Assembly: GCA_002434245.1 (NCBI GenBank)
Contig: DJJR01000066.1
Location: 1 to 39,839, forward strand
DNA length: 39,839 nucleotides
Direction of reading: 5' to 3'
DNA from: Pelosinus fermentans
GTDB taxonomy: Bacteria; Bacillota; Negativicutes; DSM-13327
The position numbers and the translations under genes were made by a program. Of this stretch, positions 7,694-14,616 are shown in pieces. The notes beneath the pieces are model-generated. The model had not been told where the DNA came from, ran no database searches, and saw only the letters and a list, made by a program, of their open reading frames with translations. Each line of letters begins with the position of its first letter. Position 1 is the stretch's first letter.

Positions 7694-8572
7694 TTATAGT
7701 AAACCGTAAGATTTCATCTCAGTGCGAAGAAGCTCAAGATTACTATCGCTGATTTGGGTCAGTGGCATACGACAGTGACCAGCTTCAAAGCCCAGTAAAT
7801 TTACAGCAGCTTTAATAGGAATCGGGTTGACTTCGCTGAATAATGCTTTTATGAGATTCAATGTTTGAAGCTGCAGTTTAATAGCCCCCTTGGTGTCACC
7901 TTGGAAAAAACGCTCAACCATATTGTGAGTTTCCTGGGGAATAATATTTGCCATAACGGAAATGACGCCTTTGCCGCCTAGTGACAACATGGGCAATACA
8001 GTATTGTCATCACCAGAATATACTGCAAAATCTTCTCCGCATAAATTGACTACATCGCCTACTTGTCCAAGGTTGCATTCTTTAATGGCGATAATATTAT
8101 CAATTTGTGATAATGCCTTTACCGTCTCAGGATTAATATTTAAATTGGTTCTGCTCGGCACATTATACAAGACCATGGGTATCTTTACGTTATTGGCAAT
8201 GACTTTAAAATGTTCATACAAGCCTTTTTGCGTAGCTTTATTGTAATATGGGGTAACCGATAAAATTCCATCAGCACCAACGTCTTCCGCCGCTTTCGAT
8301 AATTCAATAGCATGACGGGTATCATTGCTGCCTGTACCAGCTATGACTGGTACGCGCTTGTTAATCGCTTCTACCGCAAATTTGATAACGGCAATATGCT
8401 CATCATCTGGCATAGTAGAAGCCTCTCCTGTGGTTCCACAGATTACAATGGCATCTGAGCCGCCTTTAATCTGGAACTCAATCAGCTCTTTTAAAGTTTG
8501 ATAATTAACACCATTGTCAGTAAAGGGAGTTACAATTGCTACTGCTGATCCGATAAATAATGGTTTTTTCAT
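7694..8572 (-). CDS. dapA: 4-hydroxy-tetrahydrodipicolinate synthase
   Basis: The 292-residue TIM-barrel protein matches DapA length and motifs: GTTGEASTM (two threonines contacting pyruvate), LYNVPSRTN (catalytic tyrosine) and IAIKECN (Schiff-base lysine, about residue 162). It condenses pyruvate with aspartate semialdehyde in the lysine/diaminopimelate pathway. The start ATG follows AAGGCGG. No lysine riboswitch-like leader is visible in the 200 bp upstream. It stands alone, away from other lysine genes. Paralogous aldolases of the same family (N-acetylneuraminate lyase, KDG aldolases) are an alternative, but the motif set favours DapA. Confidence 0.9.
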   Translation of the reverse strand: MKKPLFIGSAVAIVTPFTDNGVNYQTLKELIEFQIKGGSDAIVICGTTGEASTMPDDEHIAVIKFAVEAINKRVPVIAGTGSNDTRHAIELSKAAEDVGADGILSVTPYYNKATQKGLYEHFKVIANNVKIPMVLYNVPSRTNLNINPETVKALSQIDNIIAIKECNLGQVGDVVNLCGEDFAVYSGDDNTVLPMLSLGGKGVISVMANIIPQETHNMVERFFQGDTKGAIKLQLQTLNLIKALFSEVNPIPIKAAVNLLGFEAGHCRMPLTQISDSNLELLRTEMKSYGLL

Positions 8573-8773
8573 AAAGTTATCCGCCTTTTACTCATATTTA
8601 TTATATGAAAATCATTAATAGTATAATTATAGCCGATAATCAGGTAAAAAGGAATTGAAGAGTCTCTTTCTAAACATAAAAATTAACCCATTCATAACAC
8701 GAACATAATATACACTCATGTAAAAACTGATATGCTTGTGGTAGATGTTAAGCAATAAGCGCAGGTGATTCAT

Positions 8774-8896
8774 GTGTCTGACAAATCCACAACTATTTTC
8801 TTCTTATTATTTGCAATTCTATTTATACTGATGTACTTGTATCAATTTAGTATTCTTTCCGAATATCGTGAATTATTTGATCTCCCATTATCATAA
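8774..8896 (+). CDS. Small single-span membrane peptide (40 residues)
   Basis: This ORF starts at GTG, 6 nt after AGGTG, and encodes 40 residues. A short polar start (MSDKSTT) leads to one hydrophobic span (IFFLLFAILFILMYLYQF) and a charged tail (SEYRELFDLPLS). An intrinsic terminator follows 25 bp after the stop codon. No homologue is recognised. The ribosome binding site, single membrane span and terminator together suggest a real gene, but its size leaves doubt. Confidence 0.5.
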   Translation: MSDKSTTIFFLLFAILFILMYLYQFSILSEYRELFDLPLS

Positions 8897-8921
8897 CATT
8901 GTTGATATAACTTTTTTATCT

Positions 8922-8953
8922 CGTCTGCCGGTATATAAGGCAGACGTTTTTTT
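8922..8953 (+). terminator. Intrinsic terminator after the 40-codon ORF
   Basis: Stem CGTCTGCC/GGCAGACG with a 9-nt loop is followed by T7 on the plus strand. It supports transcription of the small upstream ORF. Confidence 0.85.
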
Positions 8954-9028
8954 GAATGTACATGCATCAATTCGCAAGTAACCGCATAGAATACTGTATT
9001 GTTTCAACTTGCTTTGAGGAGGTACACT

Positions 9029-9115
9029 ATGTTAGTTCTTTTATACGGATTGGCAGCAATCGGCGTAGTCACATTAGGAGTATTGGTGCATATGTTTGCT
9101 AGGATACCACAATAG
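9029..9115 (+). CDS. Small membrane peptide (28 residues)
   Basis: The ATG stands 6 nt after GAGGAGG, one of the best ribosome binding sites in the window. The 28-residue product is MLVLLYGLAAIGVVTLGVLV followed by HMFARIPQ: a single membrane span with a short basic tail. A strong plus-strand terminator follows 65 bp downstream. No family recognised. It could be a regulatory or leader peptide, or a small membrane-complex subunit; nothing in the sequence decides. Confidence 0.55.
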   Translation: MLVLLYGLAAIGVVTLGVLVHMFARIPQ

Positions 9116-9180
9116 CTGAATATAACGTAACCATGCCAAAAAGCAACTATTCTACCTTTAATCGGGAAGAAATAAATAAA

Positions 9181-9221
9181 TCCTGGAAAAATTCAGCATT
9201 AGAATTTTTCCAGGATTTTTG
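9181..9221. terminator. Bidirectional terminator between the 28-codon ORF and gabT
   Basis: A 14-bp perfect stem TCCTGGAAAAATTC/GAATTTTTCCAGGA with a 7-nt loop is followed by T5 on the plus strand. The minus-strand side reads TTTATTTATTT, so it can also end gabT transcripts. Confidence 0.85.
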
Positions 9222-9281
9222 CTGCTTACAACAACCTTACCGGTTAACGACAGCGCCTTTGCTTGCTAATATGCTGTTATA

Positions 9282-10601
9282 CTAGCCTTCTTTCGCCGCC
9301 CTTAAGATACTTTGCTCTAAAACAGTAAGTCCACGATCCAGCTGTTCATCCGTAACCACTAGCGGGATCAATAAACGAATTACATTACTAAAAATTCCGG
9401 CACTGATTAACATTACCCCTTGCTCCAGGCAATATTTCACAACCTTACTCGTAATTTCCTTGGCCGGTTCTTTCGTTTGCCGATCTTTAACCAGCTCAAT
9501 CCCAATCATCGCACCGATGCCTCTCACATCACCAACAATAGTGCATCTTTCCTGCAATGCTTTCAGTCTCTTCATCGTTGTGCTGCCGATTTGTGCAGCC
9601 CGAGCACAAAGGTTGTTATCCTCAATAAACTTTATGGTTTCTAAACCAGCCGCACAGGCTAAGGGATTCCCGCCATAGGTCCCGCCAATATTTCCAGCAT
9701 CAGGTGCATCCATGTATTCAGCCTTTCCAGTAATAGCGCTGAGAGGCATACCCGCAGCAATGGATTTTGCCGTAGTCATGATGTCAGGTTCCACTCCCCA
9801 GTTTTCAATGGCAAACATTTTTCCAGTACGGCCAAATCCTGTTTGTACTTCATCAGCAATAAACAAGATTCCTTTACTTTCACAAATCGCCTTAAGGCCT
9901 GGCAAGAATTCTGGCGGCGGTACAATAAAACCACCTTCGCCCTGCACCGGTTCAATAATCATAGCCGCAATATGCTCCGCATCAATTTCCGCCGTAAAAA
10001 ACCGTTCAAAATTTTCTAGACAGTGCATACCACAGCCTGGATGGGTTGTACGATAATGACAGCGATAGCAGTAAGCGGAAGGCACCTTGTAAGTTTCCGG
10101 TGCAAAAGGTCCAAAACCATATTTATAGGGCTTTACCTTGCTGGTAAGACTCATGGTCATAAATGTACGCCCATGAAATGCGCCTTCGAAAGAAATAATT
10201 CCTGTTCTTTTTGTAGCATGGCGAGCAATTTTAACCGCATTTTCCACGGCTTCGGCACCACTGTTGGCAAACATGGTCTTTTTTAAAGACCCGCCCGGCA
10301 TCAAGGAGTTCATTTTTTCTGCCAACTCTACATAGGGTTCATACATAGCGATAGCAAAGAACGAATGAAGTAACTGCTCCGCTTGTTTTTGTACAGCCTT
10401 CACCACAGGTTCCGGGCAATGTCCAACATTTAAAACCCCTACACCTGCATAAAAATCAAGAAATTCTCTACCTTCTACATCGGTAATTACCGCTCCGCTG
10501 GCTTTCTCTACAAAAACGCCTGTGGAATTGGCGATTCCCCTCGCAACTGCATTGTTTTTTCTCTGAATCAATTTTTCTGTCTTGGTTTCTGCAATACTCA
10601 T
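9282..10601 (-). CDS. gabT: Class III aminotransferase, 4-aminobutyrate aminotransferase-like
   Basis: This 439-residue fold-type I PLP enzyme has the class III landmarks: NSGAEAVENAVK (phosphate binding), FHGRT, the aspartate in IADEVQTGFGRTG (about D250) that holds the PLP ring nitrogen, and the PLP lysine in TTAKSIAAGMPL (about K279). A four-cysteine stretch (CYRCHY...CGMHC, about 178-194) is typical of the GabT/PuuE branch in Firmicutes. It would move the amino group of GABA or a related omega-amino acid to 2-oxoglutarate. The ATG follows AGGGGGC. An aldehyde dehydrogenase gene lies upstream on the same strand, as in GABA or polyamine breakdown. Exact substrate cannot be told. Confidence 0.88.
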   Translation of the reverse strand: MSIAETKTEKLIQRKNNAVARGIANSTGVFVEKASGAVITDVEGREFLDFYAGVGVLNVGHCPEPVVKAVQKQAEQLLHSFFAIAMYEPYVELAEKMNSLMPGGSLKKTMFANSGAEAVENAVKIARHATKRTGIISFEGAFHGRTFMTMSLTSKVKPYKYGFGPFAPETYKVPSAYCYRCHYRTTHPGCGMHCLENFERFFTAEIDAEHIAAMIIEPVQGEGGFIVPPPEFLPGLKAICESKGILFIADEVQTGFGRTGKMFAIENWGVEPDIMTTAKSIAAGMPLSAITGKAEYMDAPDAGNIGGTYGGNPLACAAGLETIKFIEDNNLCARAAQIGSTTMKRLKALQERCTIVGDVRGIGAMIGIELVKDRQTKEPAKEITSKVVKYCLEQGVMLISAGIFSNVIRLLIPLVVTDEQLDRGLTVLEQSILRAAKEG

Positions 10602-10620
10602 TGTAAAGCCCCCTAGTATT

Positions 10621-10666
10621 AAAATTAAAGCGCTGAATATATCTCATCGGATATACATTCAGCGCC
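10621..10666 (-). terminator. Stem-loop terminator or attenuator upstream of gabT
   Basis: On the minus strand GCGCTGAATGTATATC pairs with GATATATTCAGCGC and is followed by TTTAATTTTAAT. It is 137 bp past the aldehyde dehydrogenase stop and only 20 bp from the gabT start, so it either ends the upstream message or tunes gabT expression. Confidence 0.6.
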
Positions 10667-10802
10667 ATTGCTAAATACATCACTCGCATTTGGTTTATGT
10701 ATGAATCTTACCACCAGATGTCAGTCTGCGTCTATGTGAACAGGTCACAGAATATCTTGTGCCTCTTTGTGATGTATTCACTTTGAAAACCGTTAAGACT
10801 TA

Positions 10803-12221
10803 CTAAAATTTAAAAACAATTAATTTTTCTTCTGTCATTTCTTTCACTGCATACTGCGGACCCTCTCGACCAATACCGCTTTCCTTAATGCCGCCATAAG
10901 GCATGTTATCTGTCCTGAAGGTCGCCCCATCATTAAAGATAACTCCGCCAGTCTCAATTTTCATAGCGCACAATCTGGCAATCGCTAAGGAATTGGTAAA
11001 TACACCTGCTTGCAGTCCATATATAGAAGCATTCACCAATTTAATGGCTTCCTCAATTTCATCATAAGGCACAATGGAAAAAACAGGTGCAAAGGCTTCC
11101 ATACTTACAATATTCATACCATGCTGCACATCAGTTAAAATGGTAGGTTCAAACCAGGTTCCACGGCGTTTGCCGCCTGCCAGTACTCTGGCTCCTTGAG
11201 AGATCGCTTCATTTACCCATTCTTCTGCTCTGATTGCTTCTGCTTCACTGATCATAGGGCCAATGTCCGTAGCAGGATCAAATGGATCGCCCATAACTAA
11301 TTTTTCTGTGTGTATTGCTGCCTCATCGCAGAATTCTTTATAGGCACTGCGATGAACATACACTCTCTGGCAGGATATGCAAACCTGGCCTGCATTTGCA
11401 AAGGCATGTTTAACGCACAATCCTGCCGTTAGTTTTATATCCGCATCGTGATGGACAATATTTGCCGAGTTCGATCCTAACTCAAGAGCTACACGGCGAA
11501 ACCCTGCATTTTGCAGCAACGTCTTCCCCACAGCAGGGCTGCCGGTGAAACTGTAAAAGCCAATTCGCTGTTCTTCAGTCAACAGTTTGCCGAGTTTGGC
11601 ACCAGACCCTGTCAGCAAATTGAGATAGCCATCAGGCAGCCCTGCTTCTGCAAAAATTTCGCATAACAGTACTGCCGATAAAGGAGTCACGGTAGCTGGT
11701 TTGTATACCACTGAATTTCCGGCGGCGAGAGCCGGACCGATCTTATGGCAGGCTAAATTAAGGGGAAAATTAAATGGTGTAATGGCACAAACAACCCCTA
11801 CAGGAATCCGCATCGTAAAAGCCCAGCGGTTGTCGCAGCCGGGTGCTCCTTCCAAGGGCACCATTTCACCAGTCATCCGCTTTGCTTCTTCAGCAGAAAG
11901 AATCAGTGTTTGTTCTGCCCGCGCCACTTCAGCCATTGCTTCTTTGATTGGTTTTCCTACTTCTTGTACAAGAAATTCTGCCATTTGTTTCTGCTTCTCC
12001 ATGAGAATCCGGCTAGCTTTCATTAATATTTCATAACGCCGATATGGTTCTATATGTATTGTTTTAAATGCCTTCTCAGCAGCATCCACCGCGTCCTTTA
12101 CCTCTGCCGCACCGGCTACGGAAATCAAGGCAACCTCATTGCCTGTTGCTTTACTCACGACACCAATCTTTTCATCTGTTGCTTTCCATTCTCCATTAAT
12201 AAATAAACCATATACTTTCAC
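10803..12221 (-). CDS. NAD(P)-dependent aldehyde dehydrogenase
   Basis: A standard ALDH-superfamily enzyme with TPFNFPLN (oxyanion Asn), the cofactor loop SFTGSPAVGK, the general base in VALELGSNSANIV (about E247) and the catalytic cysteine in FANAGQVCISCQR (about C281). A longer ATG-started reading (12242) contains its own ribosome binding site, AAGGAGG. The GTG at 12221, 8 nt after that site, is the better start, giving 472 residues. Next to a GabT-like enzyme it could be a succinate-semialdehyde dehydrogenase, but the GSN at the base motif also occurs in lactaldehyde or glyceraldehyde-3-phosphate type members. Substrate is undecided. Confidence 0.9.
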   Translation of the reverse strand: MKVYGLFINGEWKATDEKIGVVSKATGNEVALISVAGAAEVKDAVDAAEKAFKTIHIEPYRRYEILMKASRILMEKQKQMAEFLVQEVGKPIKEAMAEVARAEQTLILSAEEAKRMTGEMVPLEGAPGCDNRWAFTMRIPVGVVCAITPFNFPLNLACHKIGPALAAGNSVVYKPATVTPLSAVLLCEIFAEAGLPDGYLNLLTGSGAKLGKLLTEEQRIGFYSFTGSPAVGKTLLQNAGFRRVALELGSNSANIVHHDADIKLTAGLCVKHAFANAGQVCISCQRVYVHRSAYKEFCDEAAIHTEKLVMGDPFDPATDIGPMISEAEAIRAEEWVNEAISQGARVLAGGKRRGTWFEPTILTDVQHGMNIVSMEAFAPVFSIVPYDEIEEAIKLVNASIYGLQAGVFTNSLAIARLCAMKIETGGVIFNDGATFRTDNMPYGGIKESGIGREGPQYAVKEMTEEKLIVFKF

Positions 12222-12321
12222 TAGTACTACCTCCTTATCCACATTAGAAATTTTAAAAGTGGCGAAATCCTAGTTTTTTATACAATACAATCAAGATGTA
12301 TGATCCTTTGATCGTACAAAA

Positions 12322-12364
12322 GAGACTGAAAATCATGCATTCTTCTACATGATTTCTCAGTCTC
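12322..12364 (-). terminator. Terminator of the first PTS operon
   Basis: The minus strand has GGAGACTGAGAAATCATG pairing with CATGATTTTCAGTCTC, then TTTTG. It lies about 170 bp past the EIIA stop and ahead of the aldehyde dehydrogenase gene. The rest of the gap 12243-12535 shows no ORF. Confidence 0.65.
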
Positions 12365-12535
12365 CATTGACTACCAATTCCTTATAGGAATCGTATTGTT
12401 TTTCTTAGAATAACAGACTCTTACAGGTCAGTCAACCCAAAACCATTGTGATATTTTCATGATAATACTGACTATATTTAGGCATTCATCACACATATAG
12501 ATTCAATCACCTGTAATTGTCATTGTTCATTGTCC

Positions 12536-12871
12536 CTACTCTATTATATTCATTGCGGCAGAACTAAGCTGTTTGTCATGGATCATACTCATCAACTCTT
12601 TTATTAAATCTTTTGCTAAGGATGCGTTCATCAGATGGTCCTGAGCATGAATTAATAATAAGCTCATTTCTTGTTTTTCTCCATTTGCCTCGGCTTGCAA
12701 TAAATCAAATTGCATACTATGTGCTTTTTTTAATTCCTGAGCAGCCTGCTCAAGACGCGCTGATGCCTCTGTATGTTTTCCCCCTCGAGCTAACGCTAAG
12801 GCCTCAAAGCAATAACTGCGCGCATTGCCTGCATGTAAAATGATCGTAAATACAAATTGCTCTTTGTCCAC
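12536..12871 (-). CDS. PTS lactose/cellobiose-type EIIA component (set 1)
   Basis: A 111-residue helical protein of the EIIA-Lac/Chb family. The signature LLLIHAQDHLMNA contains the two conserved histidines (about H75 and H79), one of which takes the phosphoryl group from HPr. It then passes the phosphate to the EIIB cysteine. The GTG start follows AGAGGTG by 4 nt. It is 11 bp after EIIB of the same set and is the last gene of that operon. Its C-terminal tail (residues 96-111) is longer than that of the set 2 paralogue. Confidence 0.93.
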   Translation of the reverse strand: MDKEQFVFTIILHAGNARSYCFEALALARGGKHTEASARLEQAAQELKKAHSMQFDLLQAEANGEKQEMSLLLIHAQDHLMNASLAKDLIKELMSMIHDKQLSSAAMNIIE

Positions 12872-12882
12872 ATTACACCTCT

Positions 12883-13203
12883 TTAAAAATGCTGTTCATT
12901 CTTCATTAAATTAAAGGCTTGGTCCAGAATTTTATTCCCATCCACACGACCATAATGTCCCCCGTCAATAAAAGCATACCCTTTATCTTTCGAACTCGCT
13001 AAAGCATAAATATACTTCTCTTTATAACGAATTTGGGGTGCAACCAATACAATATCGTAATGGCTGATATATTTTTCTATTTCATCAACGGAGCAGGCGA
13101 AAATAGTTAAATTTAGAATATTTCGCTTTTCTCCCTCCATACGCATTTTATTCACTAAAAGACCTGTAGACATGCCCGATGCACATACTAATAAAATATT
13201 CAT
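12883..13203 (-). CDS. PTS lactose/cellobiose-type EIIB component (set 1)
   Basis: The 106-residue protein begins MNILLVCASGMSTGLLVNKM, with the phosphorylated cysteine at position 8 in the P-loop typical of cellobiose EIIB. DIVLVAPQIRYK is the conserved second strand/loop. It hands phosphate to the incoming disaccharide bound by EIIC. The start ATG follows AGGGGGACGAA. It is 59 bp after EIIC set 1 and 11 bp before EIIA set 1. Confidence 0.95.
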   Translation of the reverse strand: MNILLVCASGMSTGLLVNKMRMEGEKRNILNLTIFACSVDEIEKYISHYDIVLVAPQIRYKEKYIYALASSKDKGYAFIDGGHYGRVDGNKILDQAFNLMKNEQHF

Positions 13204-13262
13204 TTCGTCCCCCTTGTATCACTTATTTTACGTGTGCCTATTTCTTCATCTGCAGCACCTTC

Positions 13263-14555
13263 TTAAAAAGTGGTTTTATTCCCCCGGGAAAGCTGGGCAT
13301 TCATTTGCTCTTGTTCTTCTTTTACCTTATTTTCATCCCATATTTTTAGGAAAGGGTAATAAATGATACCGGCAATCACAAAGTTTAATACTTGCAGCGC
13401 AGCTCCTTTCCAGTCTCCCGTAACTAAGAAACCACTGACAAAAGCGGGAGTTGTCCAAGGCGCCAGTACATAAGGCTTATCAACAATTCCTGAGGCCATA
13501 AAGACAAACGTTGTAATGACACAAAACAGCGGAGCCATAATAAAAGGAATCATCATGATAGGATTCATGACGATTGGCATGCCAAAAGTAATCGGTTCAT
13601 TAATATTGAAAAAGCCTGGTAAAATAGACATTTTCCCCAATGCTTTCAATTGATTGGACTTTACGGTAGTAAACAATAATACAGCTAATGCAAGGGTAGT
13701 ACCAGAGCCGCCAATTAAGATAAAAGCATCAATAAACTGCTGACAAATAATATTGGGAACCGCTTCACCAGCTATTTTTGCCACCGCATTTTGCTGCGTA
13801 AAGGCTAACCAGATCGGAGCCATAATCCCTGTCCCCACTAAAGCTTGTCCATGAATACCAAAAAACCATAGCAGCTGAATGGCAAATACAGCAATTAATA
13901 CAGCTGGCAGTGTACCGCCAAGATGCAAGAGGGGGGCTGTAACCACCCGATTGATCACCTCCGGAATTGATCCTCCCCCTATTCTTGCTAACATTACATT
14001 GATGATAAAGATACTGACTAAAATCACAACGCCAGGCAGTAAGACTGCAAAAGAACGTCCTACAGAGAGAGGAACACCTTCGGGCATTTTAATAATAATA
14101 TTCTTTTTAATCATGAAACGCTGTACTTCTACAACTAAAAGACCGATAATCATGGCAACAAATAATCCCTTGCTTCCCATTAATCCTGAATCGATATGCC
14201 CTTCTTTCGTGAAGGGCGAAGCAAGAATAAATGCGGAAACACTCAGTAATCCAGAAGAAAGGGAGTCAATGGCATAAGAAGACGCCAAGGCATACGCAAT
14301 TGAAAAAGAGGCAACCAATCCCATAATACCAAAAGTAGCATTCACAACGGTCAGTAAAGCACTAACATAAGGATCTACCAGCATGGCAAGAAACGATATC
14401 GGCGGAAATGCGCAAATCAAAAAAAATGATCCTATCAATAACAGGGGAACGGTGGAGACAACTCCATCCCGCAAGGCTTGTAAATGCCGCTGCTCAGCAA
14501 TAACTTCGGCAACTGGAAGGAGATGTCTTTCGAGAAATTGAATGACTCTTTCCAA
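13263..14555 (-). CDS. PTS lactose/cellobiose-type EIIC permease (set 1)
   Basis: A 430-residue polytopic membrane protein with the EIIC-Cel signatures: EQRHLQALRDG at the N-terminus, long hydrophobic spans, WFFGIHGQALVGTGIMAPI, GGSGTTLALAVL and the sugar-site region NINEPITFGMPIVMNP. The open frame begins at 14690 and overlaps the regulator gene, but AAGGAG at 14566-14571 and alignment with set 2 EIIC (MEKFIKWLEEY...) place the start at TTG 14555 (MERVIQFLERH...). TTG 14558 is an alternative. The operon order is regulator, EIIC, EIIB, EIIA. Likely sugars are beta-glucosides or related disaccharides. Confidence 0.93.
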   Translation of the reverse strand: MERVIQFLERHLLPVAEVIAEQRHLQALRDGVVSTVPLLLIGSFFLICAFPPISFLAMLVDPYVSALLTVVNATFGIMGLVASFSIAYALASSYAIDSLSSGLLSVSAFILASPFTKEGHIDSGLMGSKGLFVAMIIGLLVVEVQRFMIKKNIIIKMPEGVPLSVGRSFAVLLPGVVILVSIFIINVMLARIGGGSIPEVINRVVTAPLLHLGGTLPAVLIAVFAIQLLWFFGIHGQALVGTGIMAPIWLAFTQQNAVAKIAGEAVPNIICQQFIDAFILIGGSGTTLALAVLLFTTVKSNQLKALGKMSILPGFFNINEPITFGMPIVMNPIMMIPFIMAPLFCVITTFVFMASGIVDKPYVLAPWTTPAFVSGFLVTGDWKGAALQVLNFVIAGIIYYPFLKIWDENKVKEEQEQMNAQLSRGNKTTF

Positions 14556-14616
14556 CAAACTAACACTCCTTTTTATTCCTTCTCGCACAGCCACACATTC
14601 TGCTTCTTTACTGCAC

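Larger units (their letters stand above)
8573..9281. other. Gap of about 700 bp with two tiny ORFs and two terminators
   Basis: No gene of normal length is present. Two plus-strand ORFs of 40 and 28 codons, each with a good ribosome binding site and each followed by a plus-strand terminator, are annotated separately. The dapA promoter should lie within 8573-8700 on the minus strand; I did not find a clear one. Confidence 0.6.

Noticed and set aside
8573..8770. Lysine riboswitch upstream of dapA
   Set aside because: None of the conserved lysine-riboswitch helices or purine motifs could be found in the 200 bp upstream.
12220..12227. ACTAGTAC at the aldehyde dehydrogenase start, shared with the MocR palindrome
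   Set aside because: Only eight bases match and the site is not palindromic beyond them. One chance match is expected in a window of this size.
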